Shown here: positions 47,502 through 57,866 of the stretch, in pieces
Position numbering within the stretch: the first letter of the stretch is position 1
Layout of the letters: every line of letters starts with the position of its first letter
DNA from: Botryosphaeria dothidea
Taxonomy: Eukaryota; Ascomycota; Dothideomycetes; Botryosphaeriales; Botryosphaeriaceae
Reading direction: 5' to 3'
Assembly (NCBI GenBank): GCA_011503125.2
Contig: WWBZ02000016.1
Span: 4,216,001 to 4,280,000, forward strand
DNA: 64,000 nucleotides
Notes under the pieces: generated by a model
Told to the model about the DNA's origin: nothing
The model's input: the letters and a program-made list of their open reading frames with translations, nothing else
The model's database searches: none
Position numbers and translations under genes: made by a program

Positions 47502-48905
47502 GGTTTGTAGTCTTCTTGTCTTTGGTAATCAGATGGGTTGGGTCGTCTGTGTGTGTTTTTTAGTTGAGGTGAGGCGGGAGCTGTATTTATGGCCTGCCAT
47601 CTCTCCTTCTATCACTCTTTGTGATCAAGCTCTTTCTATGACGCAGGAGAGATGAATGTGCACGGCGGGGTTCTCGGTCTTGCCCCGCCGCCCTACTCCA
47701 ACCCGGCGTAGGCAACTATGGTCGCAACCTTTGTCCTTGCTTCCCCGAAACAACACCCATTGGGCTCTGCTTCATGACCCACAAACTCGGCCGAGAGTAA
47801 CCGGAAAATGGTGTGTAGGACGCTTTGGAGTTGGTCTTTCAGCTGCGAATGACGATCCAGTCCAGAAAGTGTCATGTGGGAGCACGAAACTCAGCATGTT
47901 CGTCGAATAGCTTTTTGACGGGGCCTGTGTTGCTCACGGGGAATCGGCGATGCGAAGAAAGGGAGTCGAGGATTGCCTGCGCGGCGAAAAGCGCACTACC
48001 AGAAATGGCGTGCGCAATTCCCAAAGCGGAAAATGAGGAAAGTCGCCAAGACAAGACGAAAAACATGAAGGATGTAAGTTTAGGACAGACTCCCTTGCCG
48101 AAATACAGCACACGTCAGATTCCAAGCTCGGTATTTCCTCCCTGTTGCCGATAGTTCTCTTGGCAAAACTTCCTGGCTCTTTTACATCGTTGTTTGTGTG
48201 AGGTGAGCGGAAGTAGACACACGGTCCCGCATGTATTGAGAAATGTCGTCTACGCATTTATGAATTAAAATGCCTTCCACATGATCGACTGTTACAGATG
48301 TCTTCTTAGAGCTATCTTGTCATTCTCTCTGACAGAGTGTGTACAGGCACTGGTTGGTTCCACGATACTGATACCTAGCGCAATCCTCTGTATTGTGCTG
48401 CTCGCTTCCCTTGCCAAGGATAACGTCGGAGCTAGGAAATATTCTGCACATGACTGACAATGGATTACTGCAAACATCTGGTCAGGCTCTGGGAAAGAGC
48501 TCTTGGACTGTGTTCCAGCGACTCGTCTGGATACTTCCTGGTTCACTAAAGACTGTCCAGCTGAGCATATCATCAATACTTTCTTTAGATTGGGATCCTT
48601 CTGAAATCAGGCCCTCAACACATGCACTCCTCGGAGAATTTGAATGTACTACACCAACACTTCACTTGAACCCAAGGTATTCTCAGAGTGGCCTGCGAGA
48701 GAATGACAGGCTACACGAGCTGGAAAGGAATTGGAACCGAATTCTTGAAGGAATTGAAGATGACGGGAAGCTGTTTGATCGAGCATCTCGCGTAGGGAAG
48801 AGATGGTATAAGTTTGAGCGTTAATCTGCAATTTTTGATGGTATTCAGATCATCCAGGCACCCGAATAGAACTCTACAGGAAGACACTTCTTCAGTCCAC
48901 TCAAA
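47502..48905. other. AT-richer intergenic region with a possible gene remnant
   Basis: Upstream region shared by the gene at 46829-47501 (minus) and the secreted protein gene (plus). Between about 48430 and 48824 protein-like stretches occur in two plus-strand frames: KHLVRLWERALGLCSSD in one and LHELERNWNRILEGIEDDGK then VGKRWYKFER in another. This may be a frameshifted, decayed gene; no family was recognised. Confidence 0.3.
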
Positions 48906-49758
48906 ATGCAGCTCATTCAGGTCCTCCAGATCTCTACCCTTTTCTCTCTTATCTCCGCATACCCTGCCGTCCCTGCCGACGATGAGAATGGCGTCTTGCG
49001 ACCCCGCTATCCGGATGAGCTCTCGGCCGGTTTGCTCAGACGTGGAGATGGGAAGAGCGAGAAAAGTCCCAAGGACCTCGAATTGGACTTCAAGAAGTAT
49101 CCAGGGGCATTCGACGTCCTAGAGGCAGACTGCATGATGATACTGTGCTTCGGTGCTCCGAAGACTCTGTAAGAACTTATGCTTCAGAATCTGGAGCGCA
49201 AAGCTTCAGCTGACAATGGACTGCAGTCAGCGCGGTGAACCGAAGGACAGAAGCAAGCGCAACACGGCTTCCGGTGCCAGCCTTGAGCCGTTCCACACGG
49301 ACCAGCTGAAGAAGCGCGAAACCACTCGTCGAAGCGACAAGACCAATAGCCCTGAGGAATATCCCTACGAGAGCGTGGAGCAGGGTGGGAAGAATGCCCT
49401 CTTGATCGGCGTTACTGAAGATGCTCAAACCGGTGGGTCCAGTACCCATGATTTTTGCACATAATCTCTCGGAGCTGACTTGAGGAAAACAGAGCAAGGA
49501 AAGTATCTGTCCGGGGGTTATACATCCAACAGCATCAAGCCGGGAGACTGGTTTCAGCACAGCTACACCAATATTCCTGACAAGAGTGTTTATTGCAAGG
49601 CACTCGTACAGAAAAAGTCACCCGACTCGGTCTGCAAGGGTAGGGACAAGAACGACATGATTAACTTCGTGTATCAGAAGGAAAAGGAGAGGGAGGGGAA
49701 CAAGCCCTGGACTTTCAAGCATATGCAGTACGGCAGGGATAAGTGGACCAAGCCTTGA
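48906..49758 (+). CDS. Secreted NucA/NucB-like deoxyribonuclease candidate
   Basis: Exons 48906-49168, 49227-49432 and 49493-49758 (introns 58 and 60 bp) encode 244 residues. Residues 1-19 are a signal peptide (LQISTLFSLISA core), followed by a polar pro-like stretch with an RR site (LLRRGD). The second half has SPEEYPYESVEQGG, then TEQGKYLSGGY and IKPGDWFQHSY, matching the pattern of the NucA/NucB domain (usually DEYPFAS..EGG, QG, GD.F). Members are extracellular DNA nucleases. Here the first acidic position is Glu instead of Asp, so activity is uncertain. The gene lies in an AT-richer, gene-sparse patch, as fungal secreted effector-like genes often do. Confidence 0.65.
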
Positions 49759-51006
49759 GTGGCGGCTATTTCCCCCTTCACCGTGATGATCCGGACAGTC
49801 TCTCGTTTTCTCTTCACGTCCGCACAGCCACTCGTTTCTGAGTCCTTCATTAGGGTTAAAGACAAGACTCTGGATAGCTGTTAGCTTTTTCTTCACGATA
49901 GTCACTCGTTAGTCTAGTATTCAATCCAGGCCTGGTACTAACATTTCATACCATACGATATGGTTGCTGTTTCCGGGAAAACCCCGCTTGAAGTTCTCCA
50001 TTGTACTTTCTTTCACTTCACCCTGCCCTGCTCGCCTGAGGTATATAATTAGAGAGACCGAGGCTTTGATCAAAGTCAAATCACTTGGCCCAAAAATGTA
50101 AGTCGATGTGCCTCAACCAGCTGCGCTCACGCAGTTGGCTAAGCTGTGGAAGGACGCACGACCGAAATTCAAAGCGGTGCACGCCCGTGCAGGGCCGATC
50201 TAGTGACATAGTACGACATCTTTGTTGGTTGATCGAGAAATGCTCCGAAAAACATACCATTTCGGTGTTCTAGTTCTGTGTCGATTGCATATGTTACTAC
50301 GCCGCAGGAGCTCCAAGTGCTCCAGTCTTAGGCGCTTGCTAGGTAACAGCGCTGACTATCTTATGTTAATAGAATGTGGGGCAATAAGAAGCAAATCAAA
50401 GATCTACTTTAGGACTGAAATTCCTTGGAGAGTATGAGCAATGTCTTTAGCACCACTGTGTCATCGATTTGGGTTCTCCGCTCCAGACTAGTGAGGTATC
50501 GTCTCGGCAATTACTTCAGCTGTTGAGAACATACAGCTCACCCCTCGTCAGAACACCCCGCTGGACGATTCCACCTGGCTGGCCAACCAGGACAAGAGCT
50601 CCGAAACCTCCGCGGAAGCATCAATGGCGCGGCCATTCTCCGCAAAGCATCCCAGCTTAATCACGGCTTCCCTTGCCGCTTTCGATCCAGACGATACCTT
50701 CGGGCGTTCGAAGATGGACGGCATGCACATCCACCCCCGCATCCGGTTCGAGGATGGCACGGTATTAATGGGCCTAAACCTTATAAGCTCTCTCATTACT
50801 CCAAAAGCATTCGTATCAGTGCACCCTCACCATAGGGCGTTTTTCACGCCCAGCCTGACAGCTGTCACATACACTGCGGTCTTGAAATACTTCAAGCTTC
50901 GTTGGGCGTATAATACAATCCCATGCTCTGACCCTGCCCAAGCTCCATGAGCATTCACACAATAACCCAGCGCTTACCATAATCCGTCTCATCAACCTCA
51001 TCCTTC
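49759..51006. other. AT-richer intergenic region with an unassigned open frame
   Basis: TATATAA at about 50042 is followed by an AT|GTAAGT donor-like site at 50097, suggesting a promoter and first exon. An open plus-strand frame runs from about 50480 to 50950 and contains ENIQLTPRQNTPLDD, FDPDDTFGRSKMDGMHIHPR and FEDGTVLMGLNLI, which is protein-like. I could not build a complete gene or name a family, so no CDS is called. Confidence 0.35.
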
Positions 51007-53533
51007 TCACCTCAGCCCCCCACCTTTCCCCTCGTCTAAACCCTTCGAATTGCCACCCTTGTTTCTCTTCTGCTGCGCCGCCTCGTGCTTCCGCAGCTCC
51101 TCCGGCACACGCGAAATGCTCGACTTGCTGAGCATCTGTTTGAGATCATACCTGCAACGCACCAGTCATTAGCAAAAACCGTTCCTCCGAGACAGGGGGT
51201 GAGGAGAGAAACGTACATAACATCCGTATCCTCGCTGCCCAAGAACGTGATAGCCACACCGCTCTTGCCCGCACGACCCGTACGACCGATTCTGTGCGTG
51301 TAGCTTTCGATGTTGGTGGCCATGTTGAAGTTGACGACGAGGCTGACGTCCGGCACGTCGATACCACGGCCGGCCAAGTCCGTCGCCACCAGCACGTCCA
51401 CCTGCCCGTTGCGCAGGCTCGCCAGCGCCGCCTCGCGCTGGTCCTGCGTCTTGGAGCCGTGCAGCGTGACGCTGCTGAAGCCCATGTGCTTGATGTCGCG
51501 TGCGACCGCGTCGCAGTTGCGCTTGATATTGACGAAGACGATGATCGGCGGCGTGAACTCGCCCGAGTTGAGGATCTCCTGCAGCCGCTTCTTGCGCTTG
51601 TCTTCGCCCGCCACGAACTCGACGCGTTGCTCGACCGTCTCGACGGCCTCGCCCACGTTGCCGATGGTCACGATAGCCGGACGGCGAAGGTACTTGCGCG
51701 CGATGCGCTCGACGGCTGGAGGCATGGTGGCCGTGTACATCATTGTCTGGCGGTAGCGGTCCTTGCCACCGAGGTGTTGACTCATGGCGACGGTGTTCTC
51801 AGCCGTCTCGTCGTCAGGCTTCTCGTTGCCAACCGGGAGGGCGTCGAGGATCTTGTTGACAGGCTCTTCAAACCCCAGGTCGATCATGCGGTCAGCTTCA
51901 TCCATAATCACGTAGCAGCACTGGCCCAGGACCAGCACGCGACGCTCGATACAGTCGACCAGACGACCAGGGGTGGCGATGATGATTTCCGCACCATCAC
52001 GCATGTTGTATGCTTGCTCCTCAATTGAGTGACCACCAACAATACTGACGCAGGTAAAGCCCAGTGGCGTTGCAAACTTCTTGGCTTCGATTTCAATCTG
52101 CTGCGCCAGTTCACGCGTCGGAGCAAGAATGATGGCGTAAGGGCCGTCGTTCTTAGTCATCTCGTTGAGTGGAGGCAACTCTGATATATAGACGAGAAGC
52201 GGGAGGAGGAAGGCCGCCGTTTTACCGGAACCAGTGACGGCAACACCGATGAGATCGCGGGAGCCGAGAGCGATTGGAATGGCGGCGCGCTGGATAGGCG
52301 AGGGCTCGAGGTATCCCACATCGTTGATGATGTCCAGTAACCTCTTTGGCAAGCCAGACTCTTCCCAAGACCGCATAGGGTTCGGGATAGAACCACCTTT
52401 GGTGCTGATATTGAAATCTTCCTTGAAGATACGCCAGTCTCTCTCCCGCATCTGATCCAGCCTCTTTTCGCTCCAATGCTTTTCCAATGCAGCCCGGCCG
52501 CCTTCTTCTTTTCTTCTCCGCTCCATCTCCAAAATCTCTGCTGCGCGCACAGAACCGGCCTCCTTGTCCCGCTCCGTCAGAGCCTGCACGTACCTCTTGG
52601 TCGCGCTGTCCACTACATCGTCGGAGAACCCACCCAGACGGCCTCTGCCGAAGAATCCTGCCTCTGCACGCGTCTGGTACAGTGGATTGTAGTCCGTGCT
52701 TGTGTCCTCTTCGGCGTTCCATTCGAAATTAAACTTCTTCTCCGTGGTCCGCTTGCGCTTCTTCTTGGCCGAGAAGGTCGAGGTGTTTTGCTCCGAGCCC
52801 ATGTACCGTTGACGGATCAGTTCTTTTTCTGCGTCCTCCGGGCTCTGCCTCTTCTCGCCCGCCTTTTCGCCCGTTGGCTTTCCTCCCTGCGTGATGGCAA
52901 CAGACTTCGGCGGCGGCGGCGGGGCCATGTCGTAGTCCTTGTTCGGCTGGGAGCTGCGCATCGCTTTGGGGCCAGTGGGAATAGCGGCCGCGGAACCGTT
53001 AGTGCCGTTGGTAGCACTGTCATTGTGCTGGGCAACGTCGCCGCCCCTCCGCTCGGCCTCAGCTCTGCGCTTTTGCTCCTCCGCTTCCTTTTGACGTTTC
53101 TCGAGGGCAAGCTTCTCACGCTGAGCTTTTGACAGGAATTTTGGCTGGTGAATTAAAGCATGTTAGTTACGTGAACAGACGGTAGCGTATGCACTATTAA
53201 GACGCTCTGTAAACAAGAGAACTCATTGGGAACGCTTGCGGGGCGACATACTTTTGCGGCGGCGGCGTCCGCCTCCTTCTTTTTCTTCAGAAGTTCCTCG
53301 ATACTCAGTGGATCTTTCTTGGGTTTTGGTGCACTCCATCCTTTTTTCTTCTGTAGCTTCGGGGCGAGCTCTGGTTCCAAAGGCTCCGAGGGCGGTGGCG
53401 GTGGAGGAACATCGTCAGGCGGAGGTGGTGCGGGAAGATCGACTGGAGGCGGCGGCGGTACAGGATCGGACGGAGGTGGAGGAGGCACAACGTCCTCGGG
53501 AGGCGGTGGAGGCGGAGCAGCTGTGCCGTTCAT
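51007..53533 (-). CDS. PRP28: DEAD-box RNA helicase Prp28 (U5 snRNP)
   Basis: Minus-strand exons 53533-53252, 53144-51217 and 51151-51007 (introns 107 and 65 bp) encode 784 residues. Residues 1-55 are a proline run with acidic breaks. The helicase core follows with GYLEPSPIQ (Q motif), VTGSGKT (near 400), PTRELAQQ, DEAD (near 510), TATMPP, and HRIGRTGRAG. The N-terminal KFNFEWNAEEDTSTDYNPLY and C-terminal DLKQMLSKSSISRVPEELRKHEAA identify Prp28/DDX23, which removes U1 from the 5' splice site during spliceosome activation in the nucleus. The last splice (AT|G, donor gtacgt) restores the family C-terminus; reading through would end it early. Confidence 0.96.
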
Positions 53534-54104
53534 GTCGATATCTATCGCAGGAGAATATGCGCGACAGGGTGAGGTTGCGTTGTCGCGGAGGTGTGACGGA
53601 GGTAGGTAGAGGCGGCGAGGAAGCTCGGGACGTCGGTCTTGGCGCGTCCACCTGCGCCGATATTTCTTATTAGCCCTCCGCTACTTGCTTTACACCTTGT
53701 TCCAAGTCGCAAGAATTGAGAAGAAAGATGAGACTATTTGTTTGATTTCCGCGCGTAATGCTGGCATGATCTTCTCATGGTTGTATAGAGATACAAGGTG
53801 AAAGATCGAAGATGAGCTTTATATAATCTTATTTGAACTCGTTGAGAGGGCGAAATATCTCCCTTCTGCTTGATATCATACACAGACAGTGATCCCCAAC
53901 ATCCATAGATGCCCATTTGACATTGCGGTCAGACAGCCAAACGCCGTAACTGTACACCCATTGTTTCCCATGCCGCTTTTACAAATTCCTCACTCCATGT
54001 GTGCCAGGGCTGCCTCCGCCTTGAGCGTAATACGCAGCATGGAGTTCTCCACACGAGAACCTTGAGCCCGCCATATGTATCTCCAACCCAGAGATTCCAT
54101 TCGC
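53534..54104. other. Intergenic between tandem minus-strand genes
   Basis: Upstream of PRP28 and downstream of the mL59 gene. The PRP28-proximal part is GC-rich and the rest is AT-richer. No feature supported. Confidence 0.45.
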
Positions 54105-54705
54105 TTATTTCGGCCACTTCTTCCATCCACGACCATGACCACGCTGTGCGCACAGTTAGCCCCAATCCTTTGTTAGGTGTTTCTTCCAAATGAAACAAAC
54201 GTACCTGCTTCCATTGCTGGATCATCTCGGGCATCTTGAGCATAGCCTGTCTCCGATCCTCCAGCTTGCCCTTGAGTCCACGCTCCCACTCCTTACCCTT
54301 GACCCTCTGTCCGACACCCGTACCCTTGACGCGCAAGCCATTCTCCTCGCGCCGGCGCGCGCGCTCACCGCTCTTCTTGATCGAGTAGGGCAGCAGCTCC
54401 TCGACGCCGTGCTTGGCAGCTAGCTTGCAAAGATCGGCCTGGCGGCGCAGCGAAAAGACGGGACCCTGCCACCGGCCGGTAATGGCGTTGAAGCGCGGCT
54501 GGAAAGGGTTGTGGTAGGGAGGCTGCTCGGGCGCGGATTCTGTGGTTGTCGTTGCTGTTGCGGCGGCGGCGGCGGCGGAAGAGGACTGCGTAGCTGCGAG
54601 AGCGGCGTTTTGCAGGAGCGAGGGCGGAGGGAATTTCTGGAAGAAGCGCATGAGGCGCGGCGGGAGGCTCTTGGCTAGCTGGATGTGCTGCTGTGTCGAG
54701 GCCAT
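54105..54705 (-). CDS. MRPL25: Mitochondrial large ribosomal subunit protein mL59
   Basis: Minus-strand exons 54705-54205 and 54143-54105 (61-bp intron, phase 0) encode 179 residues. The start ASTQQHIQLAKSLPPRLMRF, then NPFQPRFNAITGRWQGPVFS and SLRRQADLCKLAAKHGVEELLP, are the mL59 (yeast MRPL25) pattern; the tiny last exon adds the basic RGHGRGWKKWPK. An Ala/Thr/Ser-rich insert (about residues 38-58) is low-complexity. It is a structural protein of the fungal mitoribosome. The in-frame region upstream of the ATG is open but unlike the family. Confidence 0.88.
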
Positions 54706-55227
54706 GGCGGGCAATTGGGCGTGGACGAAGGAGAGGTCGTGGTCCCACAGATTCTCAGTCCAAATCCAAAGACGCGCTTCGTCGGCGAATTTGAATCTCC
54801 GGGTAGGTAAGCGCGCGAGGTGCCAGGCCACCTCCCCGTTGCACGTACGCCGTCACAGAGAACATCAGATTCTTCCTCATGAAAATTAATCCAAAGATAA
54901 CAATTGGCCAGGAAATTGGTCCATCTAATTCGAGAATCTGCTGTGAGCGCTGTAGAAAGAGTCGTGTTGGAGTTCACGTGGTGGGCAGGTGGTCCGAGTG
55001 TTGGCGGACTGGGGGCCCGGGCGAGCTCACCTCCATCGGCGGCGAGCCGCGTTACCTGCGAGCTGCCTAGCAACACCAACCGCCATCACCATCCCACTCC
55101 ACCGCCGCACTCCCCTTCCCCTCCTCCAACGCTGCTCGATCGCCATCTCTCCAGCTTGTCCAATCTCGTTCGCAGCTTCTTATCCGTCTACGCGTACGGC
55201 AGGTAGCAGGCACAGAGCTAGCCGGCC
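54706..55227. promoter_or_regulatory. Bidirectional promoter of mL59 and proteasome beta-3, two CCAAT boxes
   Basis: ATTGG at 54903-54907 and 54915-54919 are CCAAT boxes on the minus strand, about 200 bp upstream of mL59, where the HAP/CBC complex could act on a mitochondrial gene. The half next to the proteasome gene is C-rich (CCACC/CTCC runs). Confidence 0.4.
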
Positions 55228-56027
55228 ATGGTGAGCTTCCCACATCGCCACCACTCCCCAAGCTCCAGCTAATCACCAGCACAGTCGTCTCCCTTCAGCA
55301 TAAGTACTCCTCCCACCCACCATCCCGTCCAAGACCTCCCTGTCTAACCCCAACCCGCAGACGGCGGCGCCTGCGTCGCCATGGTCGGCAAGGACTGCGT
55401 GGCCATCGCGTGCGACCTGCGGCTGGGCATGCAAGCCCTGACCGTGTCCAACAACTTCCCCAAGATCTTCTCGTATGGAGATGTGTACCTGGGCCTGACG
55501 GGGCTGGCCACGGACGTCAGCACCGTCGCCGACCTGTTCCGCTACAAGGTCAACATGTACCGCCTGCGCGAGGAGCGCAACATTAGCCCACAGACCATGG
55601 CCAACCTGGTCTCGTCGTCGCTGTACGAGCGCCGCTTCGGCCCCTACTTCGTTAGCCCCGTCATCGCCGGCATCAACCAGACCACCGGCAAGCCCTTCAT
55701 CTGCGGCTTCGACAGCATCGGCTGCATCGACTTCGCCAAGGACTTCATCGTCAGCGGCACCGCCAGCGACCAGCTGTTCGGAACCTGCGAGGGCCTGTGG
55801 GAGCCCGATCTGGTGCGTCTCCGCACACCTTGTTTCTTTACATCCCATCCCAAATGAAAGTGATGGACTAACAAGAGTCCCAGGGCCCGGAGGACCTCTT
55901 TGAGACCGTCTCGCAAGCGCTGCTCAACGCCGTCGACAGAGACGCGTTATCCGGCTGGGGTGCTCACGTTTACATCATCGAGAAGGACAAGGTGACCAAG
56001 AGGCTGTTGAAGGGCAGGCAAGACTGA
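55228..56027 (+). CDS. PUP3: 20S proteasome subunit beta-3
   Basis: Exons 55228-55230, 55285-55303, 55361-55812 and 55884-56027 (introns 54, 57 and 71 bp) encode 205 residues. Exon 1 contributes only the ATG and exon 2 only 19 nt (SSPFSI plus one base). The product reads [19 protein letters not shown], then [19 protein letters not shown] and [13 protein letters not shown], and ends [13 protein letters not shown], all typical of beta-3. This is a non-catalytic subunit of the inner beta rings, lacking the N-terminal threonine. The split start is required because no downstream ATG before GGACVAM gives the conserved beginning. Confidence 0.95.
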
Positions 56028-56697
56028 GTGGTGGGCCTGTGGCTGCTGTTGTTTCGCGTGGAAATTTACGATTTGCTGGGGAAATGCTGCAGCGGGCTGA
56101 GGACGCATCATCGTACGAAATCCAGGGCTCAATGGAAAAATACCTGGGAGTTATAACGGGAGGCGTCATAATGAGAAATTGACCGTTCGCTTCCGAGCGA
56201 ATGGTGGTGATCATGTATTGAGGTTCGATCCAACCGCCGGCATTGAACGGGCAGGAGTAGAACGCATTTTGATGCGTGACATAGAAAGCGTGCTCAAATC
56301 AAACCATTCATGACATGAAAATATCTCTCAGCATCCTGATAGGAATTGACGTGCTCCCTAATCCATCAATTTGTTCCCAGCGATCTGGTACATTTCAGAA
56401 CCTTGAGAGAACATCAGGTGCGTCCTACGAAGTAATCCCTTTAAACCCCAACTCCCGCCATAAATGCCTTCCAAGAACATACCAAAAAAAATGACTTATC
56501 CCTAGCCCTTTCACAGAAAAAGAGTATTAAAAAAAAAAACTATCTAATCAACGAATGTAGGGTATAATCTCCAGAAGACAAACCCGCTATGAAGATGAAA
56601 ACGAAACAGATATTCTCGATCCCATTTAAACAAGACAGGAGGGGAGAGAAAGACGAAATGCAACCAAAGCACAAAAAAGCCTCGAGGCTCACCCTCT
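56028..56697. other. Intergenic between convergent genes
   Basis: 3' flanks of PUP3 (plus) and the Gln-rich protein gene (minus), AT-rich with an A run at 56528-56539. No gene supported. Confidence 0.5.
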
Positions 56698-57866
56698 CTA
56701 CATGACCATATCGTCATCTCCCCATCCACCACCACCGCCGCTCGTGCTCTCGTACCCGTATTCCCTCATCGCCTGAAACGCGCCGTACCGATTCTCCACC
56801 GTAGCCTTGTATACCGGGTCAGTCGCACTTGATCCATACCCGTGAACCATACCCTGCCTTTCCTGCTGTTGCTGCTGGTTCTCATAACCGCGTTTCGCCA
56901 GCTGCTCGTAGCCCGAGAGCATGTACGGCTCAGCGTGCTGACCGCCATGCAAAGTCGGGGACGCGAGGCTCGTCGGGCTGGCGGAGGCATCGCTCGTCGT
57001 CGTGCCCTCGTCATCATCTGTCATCATGTCCACGGACGTATCGATGTGGATGGGTTGTTGCTGCTGTTGGTGGTGCTGCAGGCGCTCCCACCGCTCACGC
57101 GCCAGCGCCTCCTCCATCTCCAAGCTGGTGGCATTGGTCCACACGCCGTCCTCGGCGGCGGCGCCGCGCAGCGTGATGCGCCACAGTTCAAGCAGGCGCA
57201 GCTGCTGATCCGAGTCCGCGCCCGTGAAGAGCTCGAGCTGGCCAGGCGAGAGGTCCGAGATGTCGATCGAGTGGCGGGCGAAGGTGGCCAGCAGGTGGGG
57301 GTTGGTGCGGGCCGAGGGCAAGAGAATGGAGGGGGAGGTGTTCGTGGCTGCGGGGGAAGGGGAGTTGAGGTTTGGTGCGGATGCGGGACGGGAGATGAGG
57401 TGTTGGACGTTGGGGGTGTAGTGAGTGCTGGCGTAGATGATTGGCTGGCGATACTCCTGTTGTTGTACCTGTGAGGGTTCTTGCTCTAGGTTTATGTCTC
57501 GCTCCTGCCCTTGCTGTTGCTGGTGTTCATAGATCTGCTGCTGCTCCGCCTGAGGTTCAGGGGCCGGGTCGGCGGCCGGGGCGGGCGTGTGGAAGTTGAG
57601 GCTCTGCTGAAAGAGCGTGGCGAGGTCGTCTTGCTGCATCTCTGCTTTCTTTGCTGTCGATGTACCGGGTTGAGCGCCAAGTCCCGTAGAGACTATTCCA
57701 CACTGTTGCAGCCGAGATGACGGCACCTGGTCAGTAAACGGAAGTCATCTTGCTATGCCAGGCTTACGTGGTTGCAGGTGTGGATTTGAGAGAAGACAGA
57801 GGCGGAAAAGAGAACGGGAGTGTTGTATGAACAGGCACGGCAGTGGTGGGTGATGACGGCAGCCAT
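56698..57866 (-). CDS. Gln-rich protein of unknown function
   Basis: The proposed minus-strand exons 57866-57768 and 57726-56698 encode 375 residues. Exon 1 starts MAAVITHHCRACSYN and includes FSQIHTCNH, giving Cys and His positions that could bind zinc. Exon 2 has several short polyglutamine runs (QQQQ up to five), HSIDISDLSPGQLELFTGADSDQQLRLLELWRI (split as two conserved-looking helices) and an acidic MMTDDDEG patch, ending in a Gly-rich GGGGGWGDDD tail. The helical core resembles uncharacterised fungal proteins; Gln-rich, disordered flanks suggest a nuclear regulator by inference only. The intron would be just 41 bp. If that splice is wrong, translation could begin at the ATG at 57639. Confidence 0.6.

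Noticed and set aside
56215..56245. GGTTCGATCC, another tRNA-like T arm
   Set aside because: The neighbouring bases do not pair as a T stem and no acceptor stem was seen.
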